DNA from: Apiotrichum sp. Y4204
Taxonomy: Eukaryota; Basidiomycota; Tremellomycetes; Trichosporonales; Trichosporonaceae
Length of the DNA stretch: 64,000 nt
Reading direction: 5' to 3'
NCBI GenBank assembly: GCA_025531455.1
Contig: JAMYHL010000080.1
Coordinates: forward strand, 107,900-171,899
Within the stretch, counting starts at the first letter, position 1. Each line of letters opens with the position of its first letter. The notes beneath the pieces are model-generated. The model had not been told where the DNA came from and did not search any database. It saw only the letters and a list, made by a program, of their open reading frames with translations. The translations under genes were made by a program, and so were the position numbers. Below are positions 47,528 through 59,742 of the stretch, piece by piece.

Positions 47528-48524
47528 CTAGATGTACCCGGCGAGAGACCCCTTTTCGCTATCGACATTGACTGCGCGCATGTTTTCGTACGCGGGGGGT
47601 CCGGTGGACACGGTGGTAAACGATGCGGCGTCGGAGCGCGGGGGGCGAGGCCGGCGAGGGTCATCGTGCCGGTGCGCCGGGGCGACACGCGTGATTGGGA
47701 CGTGAACGTAATCGACGTCGTCCGTGTCGCGCGAGATGCAGAGCGCTGCGCAGGGACCTGAAATCCACGGCCCGTTCTCCTCCAGATCGTACAACGTGCG
47801 TCGCAGCGTGCCGTGCCCGTGCTTCCGGAGGGCATACACCGGCATTCCGACCAGGCCCATCACGAGCTAGAAGAGTCAGATTTGGTTGTGTGATGAGGAC
47901 ATACCAGAGTGGCGAGCCACCATCCGAGGCCGGTCGCAACGTACGCGAGGCTGAGGGTGAGCAGGTGACAACAGTGGTGCGGCGCCTGACTCACTTGGTG
48001 TACGGAATCTCCACACCCATCACCTCCGTCATCCTATCATGAAACTTGCCATCGTGCCAGACCCACACGGTGGCTGCGATGATGCACGAAAACTCAAAGC
48101 AGAAGGCGACGAGCAGCACACACGTGTCGGCGAGCACCGAGTTGATCGCACTCTTGCGCGAGATGAAGAAGGACATGAGGCTAGGAGGTGAGCGACGGTG
48201 GTGTTGGTCACTCACGAAAGGAAGAGGTACAGCAGGAAGAGGGTGCAGAAAGTCAGCGAGGCGTAAAAGATGGGCGAGAGCGCGTTCTCGTAGAACTTGG
48301 CTAAGAAGTCAGCTATGCTAAACAGCATCCTTCTGAGTGAAACATCCTCATTAGCCAACCGCCGCGCACTCACAGTGATAGTAGTGCGCAAACTGCACCA
48401 TGTCTTTGTTCTGCCCCAGCTGGCGGTGGTACGCGGCGGTCGCGCCAGCAATGACACCGAGGAGTGTGATGGTCGATAGCGTGTACAGTGTGTACAGCGT
48501 CGTGCGCACTGTGCCAGCGCGCAT
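47528..48524 (-). CDS. Four-TM membrane protein, family unknown
   Basis: Minus strand, ATG 48524 (MRAGTVRTTLYTLYTLSTIT), stop at 47528. Five exons join in frame across introns near 48310-48370, 48180-48215, 47960-47998 and 47870-47907, all with GTGAGT- or GTATGT-type donors. Spans: LYTLYTLSTITLLGVIAGA, IFYASLTFCTLFLLYLFLS, VLLVAFCFEFSCIIAATVWVW and LAYVATGLGWWLATLLVMGL. A hydrophilic C-terminus (about 100 residues) ends EKGSLAGYI. The four-helix layout with a short N-terminus is like MARVEL-type fungal proteins, but the match is only topological. Function unknown. Confidence 0.7.
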
Positions 48525-49976
48525 CTTGACCAACCGTCAATAGTGAGTAGTCAGAAGTTGTAGGAGCGTTGGGAGCGTAAGCCGTGAGTCGTGAGTCGCG
48601 AGGTATGAGGTTGGGGAGGCGGGTCTTCGTGGTCGCTGCTCGAGAAGGATTCTTGGAAACAGATAACGGCAGACCACACTGTGACCTTTATGTATCTCCC
48701 CAGATGTGATACTCCAGGTCGAGATGTGATTGTGATGGACACGAGACAGTGGGGGAGGAGCTTGTTTGGAAACATAAACACAAGAGACTGGCACGGGAGA
48801 GAGCGTGTCGCAACCTGGTACGCACGCGAAGGATGAAGAGAGAGGGGACGAGGGGTCATCTCGCAAATGCACCGCCCTCGGCACAACAGTCGTGTTGGTT
48901 ACTGCTGCATGCCTCCAGATTGTCTCTCGTCGCCTTGTTGTCGAAGCCTGGAGGCCTCTAGTTGTGTCCCTTTGAGCGGTGCACCGCCCTGTCCCAGTCC
49001 GACACTGCCTGGCCCCTGGCCATCCCACGGACTCAGACAACTGCGGCGACGGAGACGGAAAGATCAAACACTTTCCGGGATGTGTGTGCTGCTGCGGTAA
49101 TGGGGGTCTCGGAAGGAACTCGGACGAGCTTTGCTCGGGAATGGGATGGATGGATGAAGTCGAGTCGGTGGATGTGGACAACCGTGACGGGTGTGGCCAT
49201 TGCTTTTCAGCTCTCTGCAACACGACCCATCGCATACACAAATACCACGTACCACATCCAGCTAATGCTGTGTGACCAACCTGAGCATGCTGGGCATGCT
49301 GTCCAGCTGGGCAAGGGCATGCATCTTCAAGAATCGCTCGACAAAGCCTTGCTGATGCCGAAACAAGCCAGTCGACGGTCGCCTCCCTGATCCCTGTGCT
49401 CCCCTCTTATCAGTGTGACAGTGCCTTGACATCGGCAAGAACGCCACATCAGCCTTGTACATCGCCCAACAGCGTTCTGTCGGCACTGGCATTGAATACA
49501 TGCTGCACGGGTCGGCCTCCCGAGACGCGTCGGACATGAACTGCGAGTGTCAACTCGCCGACGCTACTATTCTATGGAATGCAGTCCATCCGGCGCCGTC
49601 GCTCGTTTGCTCGTTTGTTCGCCCCGTCGCCCCTTGCGTCACTGTGAACCTTTAACCGTCATTCTTCCGCGCCTCTGCTCTGCATAGCTACCATATACCA
49701 TAGCTACTCCCCCATCCCGAGTGTCACAAAGCTGGGCACATGAACGATTATAAGCGAGGTGGACCATTGAACTCCCCCTGTCTTGAGCATGCCTGCATCT
49801 CCGAAACGTGCGCATCTATACTGGGGAATGCTGCTCTGATCTGAAGCTTCTTCTCACAGTCATCACCTTCGATTGGTCTCTCCGCATTTCCGGCACTCTA
49901 TAAACGGTACTGTACAAGGATCTCCCCATGGTTCTGCTTCTTCACGGAAAGTCTATGAGGAACTACTGGCGTAAAG
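48525..49976. other. Intergenic
   Basis: No supported gene. Minus-strand frames at 48537-49241 are open but lack domains and read through the four-TM gene's 5' flank. Confidence 0.45.
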
Positions 49977-50627
49977 CTAACGGTACTCGCGGTAGTGAGT
50001 GCGATGCTCGTGGTGATGAGTGTCTCCGTGGCGGTGTCCGTGGCCGTGACTGTGGGGGACATGGATGTGGTGGTCGTACTTGATCTTCTCGTAGCTGTGG
50101 TTCTTCTCGCGGTGGGGAAGGTGGTCGACGACGCGGGAGAAGAGGCCGCGCTTCTCGTGGTGGTGGTGGTCGTGGGAGTCACTGAGGTGCCCATAGTCGC
50201 TGTGGCTGCCCGAGTGGTGGCGGCGGTGACCTTGCGTGTGCGCGTGGGTGTGGCTGGGGACGACGAGATGGTGATGCGGGTAGGAGTGGCCGCTGTGGGT
50301 TCCGCTGTGCGCACCGTGTCCAGAGTGGCCGTGCTTGCTGTGGTGATGGGTGGACGATGAGTGTGAGTGCGAGTGATGGTGACCCTTGTGTGAGTGCCCG
50401 TCGCGGTGTCCGTGCGTGGGACGGTGGTAGTGCCCGACGTCGCTGTGGTACCCGTCGAGGTATCCAGCCTTGTAGCCGTCCGTGTATCCGTCCTTGACAC
50501 GCCCGGTGTAGTGCCCGTGGCCGTGGCTGTGGCCGTGGGCGAGGTCGTTCCCGAGATGCTGCCCGGAATGACGGACGTGCGTCGTAGTGTGGCGACTGTG
50601 GTGGTGGTGGTGGTCGGACGGCGACAT
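49977..50627 (-). CDS. Histidine-rich protein (31% His)
   Basis: Minus strand, 216 codons from ATG 50627 (MSPSDHHHHHSRH) to stop at 49977. I count 67 His of 216 residues, in patterns such as HGHSHGHGH, HHHSHSHSS, HDHHHHEKRG and HGHGHRHGDTHHHEH, with interspersed Asp, Tyr and Ser. A Gly-Tyr/Asp-rich segment (DGYTDGYKAGYLDGY) lies near residues 45-60. There is no signal peptide or membrane span. Such His-rich sequences bind Zn, Ni or Cu; a metal buffer or storage role is inferred only from composition. The upstream frame stays open for another 61 codons, but its composition differs. The other frames across the region are Thr-rich or Val-rich shadows of the CAC codons. Confidence 0.75.
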   Translation of the reverse strand: MSPSDHHHHHSRHTTTHVRHSGQHLGNDLAHGHSHGHGHYTGRVKDGYTDGYKAGYLDGYHSDVGHYHRPTHGHRDGHSHKGHHHSHSHSSSTHHHSKHGHSGHGAHSGTHSGHSYPHHHLVVPSHTHAHTQGHRRHHSGSHSDYGHLSDSHDHHHHEKRGLFSRVVDHLPHREKNHSYEKIKYDHHIHVPHSHGHGHRHGDTHHHEHRTHYREYR

Positions 50628-51188
50628 GTTGCGCTCAGCAGAGGTATAGAGGTGAGCAAAGTCGGCGTTGAAGTATGTCGATGTTGAAGTAGCGGTTGCT
50701 GGAGAGATGACCTTGACACACGCTGGGCAGGTCTTGTTAAGTACATAGGGGTATGCACCTCGGCATCGAGAAGACATGCTTCCAAGCAGCCGTCCATCAT
50801 GCCTCTGCACGATGAGATCATGTTTATCGTGAGGTCATGCCCAGCAGTGTCGGAAGCGACAGTGATGACCTCTGTTCCTCTTCGAGTCCGCCGAGAAGCA
50901 AAAGTGGATCACAAGAAGGTAAGAAGGCAAGAACCGGCTGCGCCACCCGGTACATACAATGTACACTGTGCACTACTTGTACTAGAATTGCGCACACCAG
51001 CGACATTGAACTCGCCGTCATGACACTGACACGCCTCGCCTTGCACATGGGGACAGAGCTGTGCAGTGTTGTCTCGCAGACTGTAGTTCAAAGTACACGC
51101 TGAGATTGCTCTCCTTGCCATCATCGCCGGCAGTATGCGCGCCCCTCACCCTCTGGGACCCGTGAGTTGTTGCGGCTGTCGCCAGAAC
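50628..51188. other. Intergenic
   Basis: No supported gene; should contain the promoter of the His-rich gene on the minus strand. Confidence 0.45.
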
Positions 51189-51679
51189 TCATGATTCTCC
51201 CGCAGCCGTGCCGATCAAGCCCATGACGATGTCGACTATGCGGAGGAAGAACCGCGCTAGGTTGTCTGCCGCGGTGGGTAAGTGCAACTTCTCCTCGTTG
51301 TCGGTGGGCTTGCCGTCGTCTCCCGCTTGGTGATGAGGGCGGCCATGCGCTTTTACGCGAGTATGGGAAGAGGAAGAAGGTTGCCACGCCGAAGACTGCC
51401 TCGAAGGCGTTCAACGATGGATACCATGTCGAGCGGGTCAGTCCATGAGTCCTGGGGTACTGCTCGCTGCTGCCAGACTTGCTTGTTGCTGCTCCTGTTC
51501 TGTTGTGTTGAGTGTGATCAGCGCGATCGATTGCGCCGTGGCACAACCCACCACGAGTGAGGACATTACATTCCTGAACCAGATGTGCTGTCGTTGAATC
51601 CCCAGATCAAGTGGTCGATGGGACAAAGAGTCCAGTACAAGACCACAATGGAAGGGGCTTTGGCGCCAGTGTTGAACAT
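51189..51679 (-). CDS. Small multi-TM protein, intron-rich, family unknown
   Basis: Assembled from exons on the minus strand; ATG 51679 (MFNTGAKAPSIVVLYWTL, then PIDHLIWGFNDS), stop TGA 51189-51191. A middle exon encodes STWYPSLNAFEAVFGVA followed by TFFLFPYS and the last exon NLARFFLRIVDIVMGLIGTA ending GES. Joins need an intron of about 110 nt with a GTAATG donor and one of only about 31 nt (donor GTAAAA, acceptor CCAAG). A frame inside the first intron is also hydrophobic (SSLVVGCATAQSIALI), so the exon chain may differ. Three to four membrane helices are likely. Function unknown. Confidence 0.45.
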
Positions 51680-52246
51680 GTTGGTGAGTCATCCTCCACC
51701 ATTGCTCCAGATGGCCTCCACTCGTTCGAGGTCGTTCTCGAGCTATTCTCCAGCTATCTACAACTTACTGAACCTCCGTCCTCTGATGCTACTCCACCAG
51801 ATCCTCCAACACTCATTCCTCGCTCCTCCACTGTCCACTGGGATCATACAGCCAAAGGTATCGGATTGCTACGTCGGAATCGCGGTCACATGTACTCCGA
51901 GGCAAAAGGGCCCCCGCAACGCCTCCACAACGCCTCCACAGGCCTCCACTGCTTCAGGGGCGCTATCTCCGTACCCCGCCGCGGGGCCGCGCACATGTCC
52001 GCCGACCACGCCGCCGAAAGCTGGAAAAGATGTCATGCCGAATGTCATGCCGAGCTCGGCACGGCCGGCTAGTCGCCCCTGTGATCCCAGATGACAGCCT
52101 CTCACCCACTCGGGGTTGCAAAACAAGGTGTGATCTGATGACAAAGATAGCAAGAACACCCAGAATGCGATCTCGGAGCTGATACTGTACATAAACATTG
52201 ACGGCGCACGTTCTCTGGGCAGTCATTTCGCTTCATCGTCGACAGT
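51680..52246. other. Divergent intergenic region
   Basis: No supported gene. Promoters of the small TM gene (minus) and the MFS gene (plus) are expected here. Confidence 0.45.
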
Positions 52247-54271
52247 ATGCCCACCCAGCTCGGCGAGGACAAGGCGGCTGCGCCAGCACACTCACCATCG
52301 ACTGCGCCGCCGTCCGCTACTACCACCAATTTTGCACCACCAGAAACCGGTCCCCCAACGCCAACAAGTGCCAAGCGTCTCCACGATGTGACCGCATCAG
52401 CAGCGACGCTTCCGTCTGGAATCGATGAGAAGAAGGATGTGCGTATAGAAATCGACAACAGCGTCGAACTTCCGGCGGGCTGCGAGCGGGAGATGTATGA
52501 GCGACCGGACGGCACTTCTGAGCCCGTCATCTGGGTCGACTTTCCACCTGGATCCACGGACAACCCGTTCTACTTCTCCAAAAGCCGCAAAGTGGCCATT
52601 ACCTTGGTCGCGGTGTTCTTCACCGCCCTCTCAGGTGAGTCACTGGGCATGCACACATGCATGCACAGGATGGCCCTAACACCCACCTAGCATATCAGCC
52701 CGCAGCGTTCGCGATCTCGGGAGACTCAATGTGTCGTGACCTGGGCTGCAAGCGGATAATCGTCGAGGCAGGTATTGCGCTGTACGCTTTCGGGTTTGGT
52801 CTGTTCCCCCTCTTCCTCGCGCCTTTAAGCGAGGAGTTTGGTCGCCGGTGGACATACGTCGCAGCGCTTTTCTCGTTCTTCATTCTCAACCTAATGATGA
52901 CGCTCGGCAAGAACGTGGCCACTATTCTCATCTGCCGATTCCTCATTGGCGGTGCGGGCAGCATCGGTGCTACCCTTGTTGGCGGCACGCTGTCTGATAT
53001 CTACGTGCCGTCGCAGCGTGGAGTGCCGATGGCCATGTTTGGTTTCGCGGCAGTCTTTTTCACAGGTCTTGGCGGAGCGACCATGTCGTGGGTCGAGGGT
53101 AACCCGCGCTTTGAGTGGCGTTGGGTGTCGTGGTTCCAGTTCAGTGAGTTGCGACGGCTCGATATAGACTCTAACAACAGTCGTAACCGGTGCATTCTTG
53201 CCTGTCGTCGTCGTCGTCCTCCGCGAAACTCGTGAAACCGTTATCCTTCGACGCAGAGCCGCCAAGCTGCGCAAGCAACGGGGACTTGCCGATGGTGGGC
53301 GGTACACGGCCCGCAGCGAGATCACAAAGCCGAGCTTTGTCACTGCTGTGCGCACGTCATGCGTCCGTCCCCTAGTGTTCCTCACGACCGAACCGCTCGT
53401 CATGTTCTTCAGCCTGTGGGTCGCTCTAGGCTGGGGTGTGTTCTACTGCATGATGGCCGGCATTCCGTATGTGTTCCGGAACATCCATGGGTTCAACATC
53501 ATCCAAAGTGGGCAGATCTACTGGTCTATCTGGTGAGCCGCTGGGAGGCAAGCATAAGCTGACGTACAGCATCGGTGCAGTCATCGGCTTCCTCGGAAAC
53601 TTCCTCAACGAACGCGTGTACAGGGCCAAGGCCCCAGTCAAAGGCGTTGATGCGCGTCTGTACGCGCCCATGTTTGCAGGCGTGTTCTTTGCTGGCGGCT
53701 GCTTCATCACTGGGTTTACTTCCATTTCCTCTGTCCATTGGATCGCGCCCTGCATCGGCCTCGCAATGCTTCTTGGTAAGTCACCTGTCCCTCTCCCTCG
53801 TTGACCGCAGCCGCCATCATGTCCATCTACATTGCGACGTTCACGTACCTCTCCGAATGCTACGGGACATACGCCTCGAGCGCAATGTCGGCCCAATCAT
53901 TTCTTCGCAACCTGTTTGGGGGATCGTTTGCGTTCTTCACAACCGCAATGTTTGACGGTATTACAGCGCGCTGGGGCCTGGTCCTCATGGGCGGGGTGGC
54001 CGCTATTCTAGCCCTCGTTCCCTTTGCCGCCTTCTTCTACGGACCCCAGATCCGCGCGCACTCGCGTTACTCGCGCCAGCTCATGGCCGAGGAGCACTCC
54101 CGCCTTGAAGCCGAGCGCGCCAAGCGCGCCGCGATAGGGATGGACATGAGTGACGTGCAGGACCTAGAGGGTGGCGCGAACGAGGCCACCATAGAGCGCG
54201 CTGAGAGCAGGCACAGCATGCGCAGTGATCGCAGCCTTCGCAGTCAGCCCCATGCAGCGAGTCCGGTCTAG
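52247..54271 (+). CDS. MFS transporter, DHA1 (drug/polyamine:H+ antiporter) type
   Basis: ATG 52247, stop at 54271, introns near 52634-52689, 53142-53180, 53535-53569 and 53775-53810. About 610 residues. A 115-residue hydrophilic N-terminus is followed by 12 spans. TM2-3 loop: LFPLFLAPLSEEFGRRWTYV, the MFS A-motif-like GR(R)W with DHA1 EFGRR. Then ILICRFLIGGAGSIGATLVG (TM4/5) and GTLSDIYVPSQRGVPMAMFG, typical of polyamine/multidrug exporters (TPO/FLR family). A central loop LRRRAAKLRKQRG is basic; later IFTYLSECYGTYASSAMS is the C-motif-like second-half segment. The tail is Glu/Arg/Ser-rich, likely regulatory. Substrate unknown; plasma membrane exporter is inferred. Confidence 0.93.
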
Positions 54272-56286
54272 ACCGCTAGACGTATGAGTCTTTGACAGTT
54301 GTACACCAGTATCCTCAGCCTGATACAGAGCAGGTCTGCATAGCAACGATGTATACATACCGTTTCGCATGTCGAGCTGGAGTGATGGCCCATCAACTTG
54401 GACATTGTGACGCCGCGTGCAATGGACTGGACGCAGCTGCGGTCGGGACCCTCGAAGATGTGTACATGCCAGGCTACGCTACGGGTACAGCGCATATTGA
54501 AGCCGTCCTCCAAAGCCACAAAGCTAGATAGTATGGGGAGACGACTGATGTGCGGCTTCGTAAAGCGTCCTCCAGCGCCTCCATAAATGCCGTGAGAAAA
54601 CTTTACAGCTCCGAACCTCGAAGGTGTTCGCGAATGCCGAGGCATGCAGCAAAAAACGACCTCTGAACGCCCCAAAATCTGGAAGCCCTCCTTGCGAACT
54701 GTCGTGCCAGGTCTTGGGTGAATGCTACAAGATCAAACGTTGTTTATGCTCGGCGTTCGGCAGGCACTGGGAATGCACTTTGAAAGGGTAAGTAGGTGTT
54801 GCCGCTCGACCCGAGCACTGCTGCTCCATGATTCCGTGGGGCCATCTGCACCACATGGACTGAGAATGAGCTGTGGCCGGGCCGAGAAGCGACGACATTC
54901 TTTGTCCGCTGGTATTGTTTCTGAGTGCTCTTCCACACTCAGGTTGCAGTACCCGCGTTCCTCTGACGATTCTGGCGTAGACAGGGTGCCGGGGGCTCGA
55001 GACGGACATTGCAAGGTCAATGGTGATGCATGCTGCACTCTACAAAGGCGGAATTTTGTCTCCGACCCACTCGGGGCGACGAGTCGGCCGGCGGACTGCG
55101 TTCCGCCATTCAATCACGTTGCCCGCCCGGAGTCTCATGTTCGTTTTGTTTGCCCCGTACAGTATGCCCCGTGACCCATACCTATGTCGTATCTCCCGAT
55201 CCTCCCGCGCTTATGCTCGCCCTTGTGCACAGGAACGCGTTCCGCCATCACCAACGGTCTGCCCGTCGTCACGAGCGTCAGACGGCGTGCTGGCCGACGC
55301 TGATTCTCCGCAGCACCTGGCACGTAGGCGTGGACGGAGAGTACTGACAATGTGAGTGACAATCCGGAGACATTGCACACGAGTTGTATGGTCATTCGGA
55401 TCATCTGTGCAATCCCACAGTGTTGGCCACCCTTGAGGCGCTATCGAAGAGATCGAAGAGTGGCCTGGACTCTGACAGACTATCGAACGGGGGCATGTAA
55501 AGCCCGCAGTGCTGAAAGACCTCGCACATCCAAGGCACCCGGCGCGGTCACGTCGAATGGCTTTCCGGGGAGACGACCACTGTCTCACGTTCGCCATGAA
55601 ACCTCGGAACCGCAGTCGGGCGAGAACAGCAGGAGCATTCCAGTTCCGCTGCTTATCAGAAGGCGGTGGGTGTTCACCAGTGGGGGAACAAATTTGACGA
55701 GAGAGCAGAACGAGGAGGTGATTGTGACATTGCCTTTCGATCACATTCCAATAGCCGGTGGCCGTCGCACACCTTGCACTCTCCGCCATTCCAGCTCAAA
55801 GCCCGCCGGTCTCGAGAGCACTTCTGAGCTTTCTAGATTTGGCGATTGAATGGGACAAGCTCACATTGCCATCAGTAGGATCATCCGCCGCAAGAGCCAG
55901 CATCAATTTGGCAGAATGCGACCAATGGCAGCTGGCGTCGTGGGCTAGACATTGAACAGGTTCTGCTCACGAGACTCACAACCGCCGCCATGTTCCACAA
56001 AAGCGGCACGATGATTCAACACCGCGGTCCTACTTTGTCGGCACTTTGGCCTTTTTCCCGCAGCAGGCTAGACATCCTGTCCCAAGGCCTAGACAAGATC
56101 TACAGAACCTTTGCTCCTGCCGCCCATCGATTTCCGTCATGTGCGGCTCCTTCCCGGTTGGAAGGTCATCGTGGCTGACTGAGGCGGAGCCGATGCTGTA
56201 CAGCATGTCCTCATTCGACAAGTTTGTCAATCGTTGGAATGACACAAGAGGCCACCGCCTCGTTTACTGTTTTTTGCGCCACTCAT
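54272..56286. other. Long intergenic region, no confident gene
   Basis: Several frames of 60-190 codons on both strands lack domains. The minus frame 56030-56245 (SFQRLTNLSNEDMLYSIGSA) reads coding-like and might be a 3' exon of the small gene at 56287, but no in-phase acceptor was found. Confidence 0.4.
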
Positions 56287-56636
56287 CTAGTACACTGCCG
56301 TGGTTCCAGTTTTATTACGCACAGTAGCGGTGATCTGCACAACGACATTCCTTCGACAGTTGGGCTTGAAAGTTTCCTCCCACCCCCTGCCGTCCGTTCG
56401 CGAAGCTAAGCGTTGCCATTCCGGTGTGCCAGTCGCCGCAAGATCATGGGCGGGAAGGGGTTGAAGAGGTTGGAAGTGCGCAGGTCCGTTGGTTTGGCCC
56501 GCCTCGGCAGCGCGCTTCAAGCCTGTCGCTACCCCCACAACCTGGGCAACACTGCTGCTGATCGTCCAACTTCCACAGGTACGTTCACGCAACGAGGCAC
56601 TGCGAGGGCAGGCCGCAGGGCGCGAGAAACATACAT
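56287..56636 (-). CDS. Small protein with a mitochondrial-type N-terminus, unknown
   Basis: Minus strand, ATG 56636: MYVSRALRPALAVPRCVN, an Arg/Ala/Val-rich leader with no acidic residue, typical of a matrix presequence. A 43-nt intron (GTACCT donor, GCCCAG acceptor) joins it in frame to VVGVATGLKRAAEAGQ and a second exon ending TTAVY at TAG 56287. About 100 residues. No domain recognised. The C-terminus may continue through a further intron into the frame at 56030-56245. Confidence 0.4.
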
Positions 56637-57067
56637 AATGGTGCTAGCCCTAAGAGTTATGCTCATGTGAACGAGGGCGACACCATCTCAGCGCCAGGCT
56701 GCATACCCCGCACATCTTCGACTCGCTGCGCCACCACAACTGCTCTCCCAGTCGTTGATTTGTGAAAAGAACGGAGCAACACGACCTGCTGGGAAATGTT
56801 TCGGTGTTCCTTCGAGTAGTTCTTTATCTTTCGATCCTCCGCACGACCTCGGAATCGTCTCAATCGCTCTTCTCGCATCTACGGTGGTCCGCTGGACCTG
56901 AGGTCTACAGACCGCACAGCTGGCCTCTATCTGTCCGAACACCTCATCCTGAAACATCTCTTCTTTTCCGTTGGCCACTTGCTTAGTTCGCCATTGTGAC
57001 TGGTCTTCGTGTGTCAAAACCCTACTTGCCTGTTCTAAAAGTAACAACCGAACTCAAAGGTAGCAAC
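56637..57067. other. Divergent intergenic region
   Basis: No supported gene; promoter of the Ser/Thr-rich surface protein (plus) and of the small gene (minus). Confidence 0.45.
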
Positions 57068-58981
57068 ATGGCAGACGGTGAGTGAAGCTCTGAACATACA
57101 GCGGCGACCAGGTGTCACACATCTAAACAATACTCTGACCCTTCAGTTATCAACAGCTCTGCACCCCCCATTACCTCAGACCCATTGTCGAGTGCGACGG
57201 CTCCCTCAACAACATCATCGGAGCCACCGACCACGTCGTCGACCGCCGTCACAAGTTCAACCACTTCGAGTGACACCACTTCAAGTGACACCACATCGAG
57301 TCCTACCTCCTCGTCCTGGACGCTGAGTTCCACGGTCGATTCTACATCTTCAACGGAGCTTACCACATCACCAACGCATTGGTTCACCAGTTCTGAGGAG
57401 GCCAGACCAAGTCCCACAGACACCAACACCAACACGAATGACAAGACAACTTTGGACACTAAAACAGCCACATTCGAGGCCACTACACCGGTGCGTCCTC
57501 CCGATGCTCCTTCCGATTCCACTCCCGATCCTTCTCATTCTCCTGATTCCACCCCCCCGGCCCCTCCCTCGGAGCGGCCAGAGCTCCTTCCGTCATCCGT
57601 GGCTCAGGCTCACCCTCTCCAGACAGCAAAAGACGCGCCATCTCAGGCTCAATCTACTTGGAGCAAGATAACTTCTGTTGCAACGGTGACCAGAACGAAC
57701 AAGGCCGGCGGGACGGTCGTCGTGACAGAAACAATAGTTGGCAGTGCTCTTGCCGCACACCCCATCACTCCAAACAAGTCGTCTTCCAATGTTGCCGCCA
57801 TTGCCGGTGGAGTCGCTGGAGGTATCGGTGCGCTTATAGTTGGCGCACTGTTGCTGTGGTGGTGTATGAGAAGGCGGAGAAACCGGAACGCGATCAGCCC
57901 CGACTTCTTCGACCCTCCATCGCCGTTGCGGGACGACGGTGGCAAGTTCACGGTTGATGACGACCGTATTTCTCCGTACTCTGTCCCAGGGATGGGGAAT
58001 CCTCAGTTTAATGGCAGCCAGGCCAGCCTCAACAGACGGCTCATGTCGGGCGTGGATACACTTCCTGTCAACCACCAGCAGTACAACAGCCGCAGCACAT
58101 TGGACTCGGATCCTCGTTACTCTGCCACAAGCTCCGACTACCTCCTCCGGAACTCCGGCGGCGCCTGGTCCCCTACTGCCCAAGCCAAGCAAGCTGAGGC
58201 GCTTGACGAGAGGCACTTCTCTTTCCAGTCCAGCGGTTCAGAGGCCAACTATACTGTGGGCGAGCCGCGCCACCGTCTCCGCGAAGCGCACTACAGTATC
58301 CCAGAGAACGGGTATGTGGAAGGACACGGATACTTTCCGGAGCAAGGGTACACTGCCGAACACGGATACAACGATTATGGCGACAACTACAGCTACGGTG
58401 TCGACAATAGAGATGCTGCGGATCGTTCACATGCGGTCGAGCACAACTACACAGTCGACAACCCCAACGTGTCCACGGAGAAGTCCCCCGCTAAAACGCG
58501 CACCCTGGGCTTCCTTGCCCCGACAAGCGATGGGGGCAGCTCCTCGTCAGGTGGAATGGTCAGCGCAAAGTCCCGGCCCCAGAGCTCCCCGCTTCAACTG
58601 CACTCTCCGAAAGAGGGTGCCTCAGCCAAAGCCGCCGAGGCGGGAGAGTTCTTTGACGATAAACAGTTTGCAAAAGAGGACGACGATCTCCTGCCACAGT
58701 CCCGTTCCCACACTCTCAAGGCTCTTTCTACCGGTTCGCATTCCAACAGTCTGGCGGAGGCATGCTGGGGTTCGCGTGCAAATGGGTCGACATCGTCACT
58801 TCACCGTCTGTCCCAGGGTCTGCCGACATCGACACCAGCATCACCCACTCACGAAAGCCGCACCTCGCCACGACCCATCTCACCACTTAGCCCCGGTCAA
58901 GCCAGCGTCTTTCAGCACCGGGACATGATGTCCACCGACCCCAGCGAGGCGGATCTTATGGACGAAGTGCCCCCCCAGTGA
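57068..58981 (+). CDS. Ser/Thr-rich single-pass membrane protein (cell-surface sensor-like)
   Basis: Two exons: ATG 57068 with a ten-base first exon (MAD then G), intron 57078-57147 (GTGAGT donor, CCTTCAG acceptor), then one long exon to TGA 58979-58981; about 614 residues. The N-terminal 210 residues are very Ser/Thr/Pro-rich (SDTTSSDTTSSPTSSS), as in O-mannosylated wall-stress sensors. A TM helix follows (NVAAIAGGVAGGIGALIVGA, then LLLWWC) and a stop-transfer RRRRNR. The cytoplasmic part is long, Ser-rich and Tyr-containing (GYVEGHGYFPEQGYTAEHG) with an acidic end. There is no obvious cleavable signal peptide; the tiny first exon may be mis-set. A Mid2/Wsc-like sensing role is inferred from layout only. 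Confidence 0.8.
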
Positions 58982-59742
58982 GTTTGCTGCGCGCGTTACA
59001 GAACAGCATGCTCACCGTATCAGATACAGCTCAATCTTGCACGTTTCTCATTCTCATGCAGTGTAGGGGCTGGAGAGAGTGGTCGGCATCTGGCTCTCTT
59101 TTCCTGTCAAGTTTCTGGATACTGAGTTTCAACTCGTCGAAATGAAATATAATGATACTATGAGGTCGGGTTCTGTGATGCAACGTCTTTTGCGCTTCTA
59201 CGGCCTTGCGGTTTCAAAGGCAGCTTTGCGGTTACCACTCTATGTGCTGTACTGTCTACTGTACTGTACTGTTTCTGATGCATAACATGAATGGGGGTGC
59301 TCGCGTCGAACAAACTACCTACCGACCTGTTGTGCGGCGCAAAGAGACGCCGCTCTTGCACAGTGACGTCATTGCAACATGATCAATCAATCTCTCGCGA
59401 TCTCTCGGGATCTCGGGATCTCGGTCATGGGGGGGAACATTTTGCCAAAGTCGAGCAATTCATTCAGGTCATCCAACACGTTGCGGTCCTCGTTCGACTC
59501 ACTTTACTCCGCGCTCACTCACTCACAGTCTTCATCAGGCGTGGGTCTGGATCAGTCACGATCAGTCATCGACTGTCAACTGACAGGGCCGACATTGACG
59601 GTCGCTTGTGAATATAAACCGGTGGAACCCTGCACCTTGTCACTAGACACCAAATCCTCCATCCACCACGACCGAGCTAGGAAGTTCAGATCCAATCTAT
59701 CCACACTTGCGACTACTCAATTACATCTTTATCACATCCGCC
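58982..59742. other. Intergenic
   Basis: No supported gene. Repeated GATCTC(G) words occur at about 59395-59425. Confidence 0.5.

Noticed and set aside
49898..50821. 307-codon Thr-rich minus frame and Val-rich plus frames over the His-rich gene
   Set aside because: They are the other frames of CAC/CAT-rich sequence; composition is explained by the His codons.
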